Below are positions 9,264-17,269 of a stretch of DNA of 64,000 nt, in pieces; the first letter of the stretch is position 1; each line of letters begins with the position of its first letter. The stretch comes from Vibrio jasicida CAIM 1864 = LMG 25398 (GTDB lineage Bacteria > Pseudomonadota > Gammaproteobacteria > Enterobacterales > Vibrionaceae): assembly GCF_000400365.1 (NCBI RefSeq), contig NZ_BAOG01000039.1, positions 1 through 64,000 on the forward strand. Direction: 5' to 3'. A program made the position numbers and the translations under genes. Under the pieces are notes generated by a model. That model saw nothing but the letters and a program-made list of their open reading frames with translations. It made no database searches and was not told the DNA's origin.

Positions 9264-9286
9264 TTTACTTTTTAGCGATATAATGA

Positions 9287-9316
9287 AAAGCGCCTGACAA
9301 TGTCAGGCGCTTTTTT
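9287..9316 (+). terminator. Terminator of hutA
   Basis: Arms AAAGCGCCTGACA / TGTCAGGCGCTTT with almost no loop are followed by a run of T. It begins 24 bases past the hutA stop. Confidence 0.9.
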
Positions 9317-9402
9317 ATTCTATGTAAACCCTTAAAGGCTGCAGGTTTAACGCATTTTTGATGCTTTACAGACTTTTCTAAGTAAAACATTTCTTCCGCA
9401 CT

Positions 9403-9440
9403 ACAAAAACAAAAAAGCCAGCATTATGCTGACTTTTTAC
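9403..9440 (-). terminator. Terminator of the 24-aa membrane peptide gene
   Basis: The arms AAAAAGTCAGCAT / ATGCTGGCTTTTT are read on the minus strand and followed by TTGTTTTTG. It lies about 50 bases past the stop of the small gene and supports that gene being transcribed separately. Confidence 0.75.
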
Positions 9441-9488
9441 CAGTACTTTCATTTCTAAAATGTTAAGAAAAGAATGAAAAATGAAAGA

Positions 9489-9563
9489 TTATTGTTTTGC
9501 CATCTCTTTCTTCACCATAACTGCTGCAGCAACGATGAATGCGATGATTAAACCAAGTTCCAT
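9489..9563 (-). CDS. 24-residue single-pass membrane peptide
   Basis: A short reading frame: MELGLIIAFIVAAAV then MVKKEMAKQ. It has one hydrophobic helix of about 15 residues followed by a basic tail, the usual shape of bacterial micro-membrane proteins, with the tail expected in the cytoplasm by the positive-inside rule. Support comes from a GGGGT ribosome site about 7 bases before the ATG and a dedicated intrinsic terminator downstream. It stands alone between hutA and galE. I do not recognise a named family. Function is unknown; such peptides often bind and tune a larger membrane complex. Confidence 0.6.
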   Translation of the reverse strand: MELGLIIAFIVAAAVMVKKEMAKQ

Positions 9564-9685
9564 GAACTACCCCGAATAGTTTAAAGAAAATTTACGACCT
9601 AAATTAAGAGTCGGGCATAGTTTAGCACTTCTATAATTACGTGCTACCTTTTAACCACAAATTTACGATTTTTTCCGATTTAGAT

Positions 9686-9714
9686 CAAAAAAGGTGCGAT
9701 AACGCACCTTTTTG
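9686..9714 (-). terminator. Terminator of galE
   Basis: Arms AAAAAGGTGCG / CGCACCTTTTT flank an ATAA loop, with a T-run on the minus strand. It lies about 26 bases beyond the galE stop and may be bidirectional. Confidence 0.85.
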
Positions 9715-9739
9715 TTACTATTTTGTAAAATTGTCACTT

Positions 9740-10756
9740 TTAGGCGTCTGGGTAACCTTGTGGGTTATTTGACTGCCAACGCCACGTATCACCTGTCATT
9801 TCTTCAAGTGTTCGCCCTGCCTTCCAACCCAGCTCATTCGCTGCTTTTGAAGGGTCAGCCCAACACTCAGCAATATCACCAGGACGACGATCCACCAGCT
9901 TAAATGGAACCGGTTTACCAGAAGCAGCTTCAAACGCTTTCACCATTTCCAGTACGCTATAACCATTACCTGTACCTAGGTTGTAGATATGAAGGCCTGC
10001 TTTGTTACCTACTTTGTCTAATGCCGCAACGTGACCGTCAGACAAGTCCATAACATGGATGTAGTCACGAACACCCGTACCATCTTTTGTTGGGTAATCG
10101 CTACCAAATACCGACAAAAATTCACGACGACCTACAGCAACTTGAGAGACGAAAGGCATCAAGTTATTTGGAATACCTTGTGGGTCTTCACCAAGCTCAC
10201 CTGTTGGGTGCGAACCTACTGGGTTGAAGTAACGCAGCAACGTGATACTCCAGTCAGGGTTCGCTTTTTGGAAGTCAGTTAAACATTCCTCGACCATCAG
10301 CTTACTGCGACCATAAGGGTTAGTTGCACTTGTTGGGAAATCTTCTGTAATTGGCACTGTTGCAGGATCGCCATATACCGTTGCAGATGAACTAAACACG
10401 ATAGATTTCACACCAGCGTCACGCATGGCATCGACCAATACGAGCGTACCGTTAACATTGTTGTCGTAGTATTCTAATGGTTTCTCTACAGATTCACCCA
10501 CCGCTTTGAGACCGGCAAAGTGAATCACTGCTTCAATGTTATGCGTCTTCATCGCATCGACTAATGAGGCTTTGTCGCGAATATCCGCTTCAATAAATAC
10601 AGGTGTCACACCGCAAACTTTCTTTATACGTTCTAGTACTGTCGGTTTGCTGTTGTAAAGGTTATCGAGAATAACTGGCGTCATACCAGCTTCGATCATT
10701 TGAATACAAGTGTGGCTGCCAATGTAGCCCATACCACCCGTAACAAGTACTTTCAT
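9740..10756 (-). CDS. galE: UDP-glucose 4-epimerase
   Basis: A 338-residue short-chain dehydrogenase-like enzyme that interconverts UDP-glucose and UDP-galactose. It serves galactose catabolism and supplies sugar for surface polysaccharides. The NAD-binding motif TGGMGYIGSHT is at the N terminus, the catalytic Ser-Ser-Ala stretch FSSSATVYGDP lies near residue 123, and the YxxxK pair is in NPYGRSKLMVE. The length equals the E. coli enzyme (338). The start has an AAGGA site. It is not next to galT, galK or galM here, so it may serve envelope polysaccharide synthesis as much as the Leloir pathway. Confidence 0.97.
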   Translation of the reverse strand: MKVLVTGGMGYIGSHTCIQMIEAGMTPVILDNLYNSKPTVLERIKKVCGVTPVFIEADIRDKASLVDAMKTHNIEAVIHFAGLKAVGESVEKPLEYYDNNVNGTLVLVDAMRDAGVKSIVFSSSATVYGDPATVPITEDFPTSATNPYGRSKLMVEECLTDFQKANPDWSITLLRYFNPVGSHPTGELGEDPQGIPNNLMPFVSQVAVGRREFLSVFGSDYPTKDGTGVRDYIHVMDLSDGHVAALDKVGNKAGLHIYNLGTGNGYSVLEMVKAFEAASGKPVPFKLVDRRPGDIAECWADPSKAANELGWKAGRTLEEMTGDTWRWQSNNPQGYPDA

Positions 10757-10810
10757 TTTATCATTCCTTCTGACGCGAATCGGGCTAGTTTAAAGGTTTC
10801 TAGCCCGTTT

Positions 10811-12769
10811 TTAAACAGTCTCTGGGGATTCGCAACCCATTAAAATCGCTTGGCCTTTACCCGCTTTCTTTGCTTGGTACATGGCCGTATCGGCGCTTTT
10901 CAATATTCTTGTGGCATCGCGTTCATTCACACCGACCAACTTAACACCGATACTGACACCGACTTTCAGTAAGGAGCCTCTGTATTCAATCGGCGCACAA
11001 ATACTCTCGAGTAAGTGTTCAGCGATGCGTGTCACTGCTTTTTGATTTGCAGGATTCACTAACATCACAAATTCATCACCAGACAATCGCGCAATGAGAT
11101 CGCTGTGTCGCGTGGTGGACGTCATACGCTCAGCAACTTGCTTAAGCACTTCATCCCCGGCATCATGCCCGTAAGTATCGTTGATGGCTTTAAAACCGTC
11201 CAAGTCGAGATAAAGTACCGCAAATTCATCTCGTAAGTAGCCTGATCTTTGTACCAATTCTTCCAGCTCCAAGTGAAATTTGGAACGATTAGCAAGGCCG
11301 GTAAGTGCGTCATGATGAGCAAGGTATTCAAGCCTTTCCATTTCCTTTGCGCTCGAAAGATCAGTCAAGATGATCACCATATCATACGCATTATTATCTT
11401 CACTTTTCACAATGCGATTTACTTTTGCAAACAGAGGAATGAGTTGCCCGTTGTGGTTTTTCTCAATGACTTCCCCCTGCCACATGCCATAGTTTTCGAT
11501 CGACTCTAAAATGCTTGGCATCATCGCTTGTAACTTGCGCCAACGAATCGATTTGATAAACGGCTTTCCAATCAACTGTTCCATCTCAAGGCCGGTCAGT
11601 TTCGTGACGGCGGGGTTTACCATCGTAATAATGCCTAAGTGATTAAGAACCACCAAACCATCCTGACTGCTCTCAAACACACGTCCTGCAACTTTTTGAC
11701 GATTCATCGCCTCTTCGATGGCGGTTATATCTTGAATCGCAAACAACAAATATCCGTGTTTGGATAGACGTCGACTCGTAAGGCTCAATTGTTGCTCGTT
11801 CAAATCACTTTGTAGATGTATATCATCACACTCTAATCCGCGGCTCAGAATCTGACTAAGTTCGTTGGGTGTTTTGGTTTTAATCAAGTCGCAGATGTTC
11901 GCCGTTTCCAAATTATGGAACGTTTCTTTAAATATATGGTGAGTCATCTTATTGCAATGGATGACCCTTCCTAAGTTATCCGTCACAATGAGCGCGTATT
12001 GAATCGAGTCAATCACTTCTTCTGAAAACGACTTACGGCGCTCAAGTATATCTAATGTATGTTTACGCTGTTTCTCACGTTTTTGTAGCTTATCGACCAT
12101 GAGGTTAAATGAAGCAACGAGATCCCCCACTTCATCTTTTGCTCGATGATTGATACGTCCGCTCAAATGGTGACCGTTAGCAAAATCCTGTAATGCTCTG
12201 TTCACTTCAATCAGTGGACGAAGAACTCGTCGTTCGACACCAAAGTAAAAAGTCACACCACCAGCGAAGAGAATAACCAAGAACAATAAGCCATCTTGTA
12301 ACAGCGCATCTCTTACTTGCATCATCGGCAATTGAGATAACGTTACACGAATACTACCGATAACTTGCCCTTCATGAATAATTGGCTCTAATACATAAAG
12401 GAAATGAGCCGATAACGCATACCCTAAGGAATGCAAACGGCTGCGCTCTTTAACTGAGGGGCTCGGTGCAGAAAAGCCATCAAGCGCAAAAACGGCAAAC
12501 GGCTGATTGTTTTTGTCATACAACTTGACGAGTGATACGTTTGGCTCCATCAAAAAATCAGCCAAAATGGTTTGTGCTTTTTGCTTGTTCTTTGTGGCGA
12601 GCGCATCTTTAATGGAATGAGCGACATCATTAATAAGAACTTTCGTCTGCTCAACGAGCTCATGTTTGGCGGACTGGTACGTGATGTATGACGTGTAACT
12701 CTGAGATGTAACAAAGATGACCGTGATGAAAGCGAGTATCGGCCATATTAGCTTTGCTCGTATTGACAT
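10811..12769 (-). CDS. Membrane sensor diguanylate cyclase (HAMP-PAS-PAS-GGDEF)
   Basis: A 652-residue predicted c-di-GMP synthase. Order: a membrane helix near residues 5-25, a periplasmic sensing region to about 155, a second helix (about 160-185), HAMP, two PAS-like modules (about 270-350 and 370-480) and a C-terminal GGDEF domain. The active-site motif is SGDEF, a variant seen in active cyclases. A product-inhibition I-site RHSD lies exactly five residues before it. The start at 12769 has an AGGA site and places the first helix at the N terminus. The longer frame to 12829 adds a second hydrophobic stretch without a ribosome site. It may follow galE promoterwise but is probably separate. 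Confidence 0.88.
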   Translation of the reverse strand: MSIRAKLIWPILAFITVIFVTSQSYTSYITYQSAKHELVEQTKVLINDVAHSIKDALATKNKQKAQTILADFLMEPNVSLVKLYDKNNQPFAVFALDGFSAPSPSVKERSRLHSLGYALSAHFLYVLEPIIHEGQVIGSIRVTLSQLPMMQVRDALLQDGLLFLVILFAGGVTFYFGVERRVLRPLIEVNRALQDFANGHHLSGRINHRAKDEVGDLVASFNLMVDKLQKREKQRKHTLDILERRKSFSEEVIDSIQYALIVTDNLGRVIHCNKMTHHIFKETFHNLETANICDLIKTKTPNELSQILSRGLECDDIHLQSDLNEQQLSLTSRRLSKHGYLLFAIQDITAIEEAMNRQKVAGRVFESSQDGLVVLNHLGIITMVNPAVTKLTGLEMEQLIGKPFIKSIRWRKLQAMMPSILESIENYGMWQGEVIEKNHNGQLIPLFAKVNRIVKSEDNNAYDMVIILTDLSSAKEMERLEYLAHHDALTGLANRSKFHLELEELVQRSGYLRDEFAVLYLDLDGFKAINDTYGHDAGDEVLKQVAERMTSTTRHSDLIARLSGDEFVMLVNPANQKAVTRIAEHLLESICAPIEYRGSLLKVGVSIGVKLVGVNERDATRILKSADTAMYQAKKAGKGQAILMGCESPETV

Positions 12770-13058
12770 ATATATTCCTGTCGCAAAAGACAACCCAAAA
12801 GACACAATGGTTGCTATGCAAGCTATCACACAAAAAGAAGAGTCAAGACTAACACGACAATCGATGAAATGAACCTGTAATTCTCAGATATTAGACTGAT
12901 AAAACATGATTTTCTTGAAACTTCGGATCATTTCAAATTACTAAACGATCTTTATCGATTATCATCTGCTAGTCTTCTACCTGAAAAATGAAGTTAGTCA
13001 CTGAACTTAAACGTATTTTCCTGCATTTTACATGCATAGTTCGGATTTATAGAAACGT

Positions 13059-13814
13059 ATGACATTGAATAAACAGCAACTGACACTTAACTGCGATATG
13101 GGCGAAAGCTTTGGATCGTGGAAAATGGGCGCCGATGAAACGGTTATGCCACATATTGATATGGCGAACATCGCGTGCGGATTCCACGCCTCCGACCCAA
13201 ATGTCATGCATGATACGATTACCCTAGCCAACCAGCACGACGTAGAAATTGGAGCTCACCCTGGCTATCCCGACATTCAGGGCTTTGGCCGTCGTAGTTT
13301 GGCTATGAACAACGATGACATTACCAACATGGTGATTTATCAAGTTGGCGCGCTGCAGGCACTGTGCAAAGCGCAATACACCGACATTGGTTACATCAAA
13401 CCTCATGGTGCGTTATACAACGATATGATGGCAAATGACGGTGTTTTCTTGGCCTTAGTCAAAGCGGCCGCATTGTTCAAAGTCCCTTTAATGATCCTTG
13501 CTTCACAAGAGAATGAAAAATACCTTGAGATTGCTGATGATTTCGATGTTCCTTTGCTCTTTGAAGCGTTTGCAGATCGACGTTATCAAGACGACGGTTT
13601 ACTCACTCCTAGAACCCACCCTAAGGCGGTATTAAACACAGAACACGCCATTCTTGAGCAAGTTAAAATGCTGGCAGAATCAGGCAGAGTAAAAACGGCT
13701 TCAGGCCAATACATTCTCTTAGAGGCCGATACCATTTGCGTACATGGAGACAATGAAGAATCGATCACGTTGATACAAAAAATACGTCAGAGTCTCTACA
13801 CTGGAGGAAATTAA
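13059..13814 (+). CDS. pxpA: 5-oxoprolinase subunit A (LamB/YcsF family)
   Basis: A 251-residue subunit of the bacterial ATP-dependent 5-oxoprolinase, which opens the 5-oxoproline (pyroglutamate) ring to give glutamate. Family motifs are clear: LNCDMGESFG at the N terminus, NIACGFHASDP, EIGAHPGYPD and GRR, and later KPHGALYNDM. The length matches E. coli PxpA (about 244). The ribosome site is weak. The stop overlaps the pxpB start by one base (ATTAATG), indicating translational coupling. pxpABC form a compact operon on the plus strand. It removes 5-oxoproline formed spontaneously from glutamine and glutamate. Confidence 0.95.
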   Translation: MTLNKQQLTLNCDMGESFGSWKMGADETVMPHIDMANIACGFHASDPNVMHDTITLANQHDVEIGAHPGYPDIQGFGRRSLAMNNDDITNMVIYQVGALQALCKAQYTDIGYIKPHGALYNDMMANDGVFLALVKAAALFKVPLMILASQENEKYLEIADDFDVPLLFEAFADRRYQDDGLLTPRTHPKAVLNTEHAILEQVKMLAESGRVKTASGQYILLEADTICVHGDNEESITLIQKIRQSLYTGGN

Positions 13815-14497
13815 TGAATCAAGGGCAGTTTTCTATCTCACCGATATCAGAGTGCAGTATTCTTATTCGCTTCGAAGAACCTATTACCGTTGAGCACATT
13901 GGCGAACTCGCACATCAGATTGTTGACAAGTTAAATATGATCGTCATGAACGTGGTCCCATCTTACCGCACCATCTTGATAGATTATTTGCCCTTTCGAA
14001 TTCAAGAAGCGTCGATTTTAAATGAGCTTCAACATCTCATCTCTCGTTTCGACGTTCAGTCCATGGACAACAAACAGCCAAATTACATTTCTATCCCAGT
14101 CTACTATTCGGAAGAAACAGCTCTTGATCTTAAGCGGTTTGAACTCAAAGGGTTAACGCTGACAGAGCTTATCGAACAGCACACGCAAGTGGTTTATACT
14201 GTCTCTGCAATTGGGTTTGCCCCTGGCTTTGCATTCCTTTCTGACGTAGCAGAACGCATTCAAATACCAAGGCATCAAACCCCAAGAACGCACGTTCCTG
14301 CTGGAAGTGTCGCAATCGCTGACTCTAAAACAGCGGTGTATCCTTCTGATAGCCCTGGAGGTTGGAACGTCATCGGCAGAACCCCTATTTCCCTCTTTGT
14401 GGATACCCCTCCCTTTATCCCTTTCGAAGTAGGAGACAAGGTCACATTTGGTGCAATATCAAAACAAGAATTCCTCAACTTAGGAGGTATTCTATGA
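13814..14497 (+). CDS. pxpB: 5-oxoprolinase subunit B
   Basis: A 227-residue subunit (KipI/allophanate hydrolase subunit 1 family) that works with PxpA and PxpC in ATP-driven cleavage of 5-oxoproline. Recognisable motifs are IGFAPGFAFLS, PRHQTPRTHVPAGSVAIA and SPGGWNVIGRTP. It has a GGAGG site 5-6 bases upstream. It overlaps pxpA at its start and pxpC by four bases (ATGA) at its end. Outside this context the fold is also found in the B. subtilis KipI kinase inhibitor, but adjacency to pxpA and pxpC favours 5-oxoprolinase. Confidence 0.94.
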   Translation: MNQGQFSISPISECSILIRFEEPITVEHIGELAHQIVDKLNMIVMNVVPSYRTILIDYLPFRIQEASILNELQHLISRFDVQSMDNKQPNYISIPVYYSEETALDLKRFELKGLTLTELIEQHTQVVYTVSAIGFAPGFAFLSDVAERIQIPRHQTPRTHVPAGSVAIADSKTAVYPSDSPGGWNVIGRTPISLFVDTPPFIPFEVGDKVTFGAISKQEFLNLGGIL

Positions 14498-15429
14498 GTC
14501 GAATAGGATTATATGTAGAAAAACCAGGGGCGCTCTCTCTGATTCAAGATTTTGGACGCTTTGGCTTAGCTCATATCGGAATCACTCAAGGTGGGCCGGT
14601 GGATGATTACGCATACAGTTGGTCTAATCATCTACTCAATAACCCTGTCAATTGCTCAGTCATCGAAGTTACTCTCGGTAACGCGAGCTTTATAGCATTA
14701 TCGGATTGTCACCTAGCAATTTGTGGTGGGGATTTAAATGCTTCTGTTGAAGGTTCACCTATCGCCAATTGGTCTGATTTCACATTAAAAAAAGGTCAAA
14801 CACTTCGATTTGGTATGGCAAAAAATGGACTGCGCGCTTATCTAGCAGTCAAAGGTGGTTTTAGCGTCAGTACGCATCTTGGTAGCAGTTCAACGGTCGT
14901 TCGTGAGGGGCTCGGAGGTTTGCAAGGAAACGGTGAAGCGCTTCAAGTTGGTGATATCGTTGAATGTCACCCTCATTCACTGCCGAATACTAAACCTAAG
15001 CAGATGACGTTCCGATTCAAACCTGATTACAACCTACCGATTAAGCTAAGAGTGATCGAAGGCTATCAACACGAAGATTTCTCCCAACAATCTGTCAACG
15101 ATTTCTATTCCAGTCGTTTTTCGATTTCAACGAATTCAAACCGTATGGGCTATAGATTGGAAGGCAAAACGATCATGCCGCCATATGACGGTATTTTATC
15201 TGAGGGCATTGCACTAGGCTCAATTCAAATCCCAAATGATGGTAATCCCATCGTGTTGCTGAATGATCACCAAACAATTGGGGGGTATCCAAAATTTGGC
15301 TGCGTTGCGAGAATTGATTTACCTCGCTTAGCACAAGCAAAGCCAGGTCAAGCAGTGAGTTTTGTTAAGGGAGATAGAAAAGGCTTGCAGGATGTTTGGT
15401 GTCAGTGGGCTCAGTTTTTCGGGTACTGA
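14494..15429 (+). CDS. pxpC: 5-oxoprolinase subunit C
   Basis: A 311-residue subunit (KipA/allophanate hydrolase subunit 2 family) completing the PxpABC enzyme. Motifs include GALSLIQDFGRFG, GITQGGPVDDYAY, AVKGGF and, towards the end, SEGIALGSIQIPNDGNPIVL and TIGGYPKFG. The reading frame opens upstream at 14362, but the ATG at 14494 has a strong TAGGAGG site and starts the family N terminus. Its ATGA overlap with pxpB is typical of coupled translation. No clear terminator follows; the convergent FAD oxidoreductase gene ends 52 bases later. Confidence 0.94.
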   Translation: MSRIGLYVEKPGALSLIQDFGRFGLAHIGITQGGPVDDYAYSWSNHLLNNPVNCSVIEVTLGNASFIALSDCHLAICGGDLNASVEGSPIANWSDFTLKKGQTLRFGMAKNGLRAYLAVKGGFSVSTHLGSSSTVVREGLGGLQGNGEALQVGDIVECHPHSLPNTKPKQMTFRFKPDYNLPIKLRVIEGYQHEDFSQQSVNDFYSSRFSISTNSNRMGYRLEGKTIMPPYDGILSEGIALGSIQIPNDGNPIVLLNDHQTIGGYPKFGCVARIDLPRLAQAKPGQAVSFVKGDRKGLQDVWCQWAQFFGY

Positions 15430-15481
15430 GCCCTAACTTCGTTAAACATTATCCATGAGGATATTTGCAGTAAAGTCAAAT

Positions 15482-16915
15482 TTACATGCCGTAGCGCTCA
15501 GCTAATGCTTGTGGGTAACCACGTTGTTGAGTGAGCTTGATAGCAAACTGTTCGACTTCTTCTGCGGTCCACTTGACCGCATCAGGATGTTGACTCTCAA
15601 CATGGCTACTTGGCTCGATATCAAACCAGTATTGCGCCATTTTTTGCGCTGCTAGTAAGGTCGATGAGGCTTTAACCACCTCAACACGTGCATAATGGTT
15701 ATCTTCAAACGTAACATCAGCAGCACGAAGCACAGGATCAGTGCCCGGTATCTGCTGAGCACCAAATAAAGCTTTACCACCTTTTATCGCGGTATTGTAA
15801 TCTGGAATAAATTGCGCCATATGCTGAATCGCATTGTCAGTGCGCTCTTCAAGAACCTCTTGCCGCCAACCGTTGCGTATCTTAGAAAGTAAGCGTGTTG
15901 GTAACACCGGTTGCGCAGACTCAGCACTACTCTCGACCAAACCATCATCAAACAATGTGATGCCTTTCGTCATACCATGCAATTGAAAGTAGCCGTTACC
16001 GTAAGGCGTCAGTTGCGCCATACCTTTGTCTGTTCCCCGAGGGCCATGGAAGATAACTTCTGGCCACTGCTGATGACTCGCTTCCCAACGAGTCACATAA
16101 GCCGCTTTAAATTCAACAAGTCGATCTCGTTTTACGCCGATGGAATCATCAACTTCACCGGTTTCGAAGCCGCAAGCATTGATGAGATAGTCGCAATACA
16201 ATTGCTTATCTATTCCGTCTTGTTGGAAGCATAACGACCATGTATCACCATTCCATGCCGCATCTTTCAGCTCAGCTTGAGTATATACCTGAACATTCGG
16301 AAGCTGTGCCAGCGTCATGTTGGCAACAGCAGCTAATCGGAAAACACTCCAACCATACTCTTGTACTGCGACCACTGGGTACTTCAACGTGTCTAGATCA
16401 GCATGTTGTGCAAATGGAATACACCACTCATCGATCGTTTTAGGGTTCTCTGGTTGAATACCGTCAGCTAAAGCTAATAACGCTTCTTTTGAATAGAGCT
16501 TGTAATACGCTTCTGGATCTCCCAAAACTTGATTTCGGGGGTCTTGCTTAACAAGAGACTGATAGGCGCTTTTGATGGTCTCTAAACGAGGGATGAGCGT
16601 AGTAGGGTCTCCACCATCGGAGTGAGGTACTGCAATGACGGTTGGTCGAATATTCAATGAGTGAGGATACAAACGAATTGTATCAATAGACTGCGTTAAA
16701 AGATCTAGGCACTGTTGCTCAGAAATTTCCCGATATAGGTTACCACCAGCATGTAAATGACAGATGGGTGGGCCATTAACGAGCGAAACACCCTTCTCGA
16801 TCACTGATACCTGAAAACCTAGCTCTGCAAAATGGATAGCAGCGGTTGCCCCTGCAACGCCACCACCGATTACTGCGATATGTTTATCTTTACGATTTGG
16901 AAACTCAGACTTCAT
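15482..16915 (-). CDS. FAD-dependent oxidoreductase (DAO-like), substrate unknown
   Basis: A 477-residue flavoprotein. The dinucleotide-binding motif VIGGGVAGATAAIHFAELG is at residues 15-33, followed by a glutamate-ended strand VSVIEKG. A NACGFETGEVDD segment near residue 245 and an ATP/FAD-contacting GGKALFGAQQIPGTDPVLRAA region near 390 complete a D-amino-acid-oxidase-like architecture. I do not recognise the substrate. It faces the 5-oxoprolinase operon convergently, so a link to amino acid breakdown is possible but unsupported. No signal peptide or membrane segment is obvious. Confidence 0.75.
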   Translation of the reverse strand: MKSEFPNRKDKHIAVIGGGVAGATAAIHFAELGFQVSVIEKGVSLVNGPPICHLHAGGNLYREISEQQCLDLLTQSIDTIRLYPHSLNIRPTVIAVPHSDGGDPTTLIPRLETIKSAYQSLVKQDPRNQVLGDPEAYYKLYSKEALLALADGIQPENPKTIDEWCIPFAQHADLDTLKYPVVAVQEYGWSVFRLAAVANMTLAQLPNVQVYTQAELKDAAWNGDTWSLCFQQDGIDKQLYCDYLINACGFETGEVDDSIGVKRDRLVEFKAAYVTRWEASHQQWPEVIFHGPRGTDKGMAQLTPYGNGYFQLHGMTKGITLFDDGLVESSAESAQPVLPTRLLSKIRNGWRQEVLEERTDNAIQHMAQFIPDYNTAIKGGKALFGAQQIPGTDPVLRAADVTFEDNHYARVEVVKASSTLLAAQKMAQYWFDIEPSSHVESQHPDAVKWTAEEVEQFAIKLTQQRGYPQALAERYGM

Positions 16916-17193
16916 TGCTTCACTGAAATTTTTATAAGGAGAAATCTTTACTTAATGTTGATTCTACTCGCCTTTGAGCATGATTAAAATCACAAAAAGT
17001 TCATGGGTTTGCATTTGTTAACGGTATACGTCAAAAGTTACTTTTAAGAGCAAAAAATTTCGAAAAAAAATGCTTGACGAGGTTGTTGAGAAAGCGAATT
17101 TTTAGGGGCATGTGCATAATAATTTTGCTCCAACACCCATGGTGTAAAGCCTGCGGAAACACCCTACTTTTCGACCACTTCAGTTATCCAAAA
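16916..17193. other. Intergenic region between ybbP and the oxidoreductase gene
   Basis: About 350 bases without a gene, including the hairpin to 17220. It holds the promoter side of the FAD oxidoreductase and a partial CRP-like palindrome at 16978-16993 (TGA-N6-TCACA core). Further towards ybbP it contains three copies of the word AGTTATCCA. No coding signal was seen. Confidence 0.5.
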
Positions 17194-17220
17194 AGTTATC
17201 CACTGTTTTTGTGGATAACT
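17190..17220 (-). terminator. Terminator-like hairpin after ybbP, with DnaA-box words
   Basis: The 10-base arms AGTTATCCAC / GTGGATAACT flank a 7-base loop. Read on the minus strand they are followed by TTTTTGG, so this is a plausible ybbAP terminator 50 bases past the ybbP stop. The minus strand contains an exact DnaA box TTATCCACA at 17210-17218. A near match on the plus strand (TTATCCACT) is at 17196-17204. Confidence 0.6.
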
Positions 17221-17269
17221 AAAATAAAACTGTCATAGAGCGCTTCCGCTGTGACTAACTCACGTTGCA

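Noticed and set aside
17180..17220. A chromosome replication origin at the DnaA-box cluster
   Set aside because: Only three DnaA-like words are present, with no rctB or dnaA gene, no iteron array and no AT-rich unwinding segment. A terminator explains most of it.
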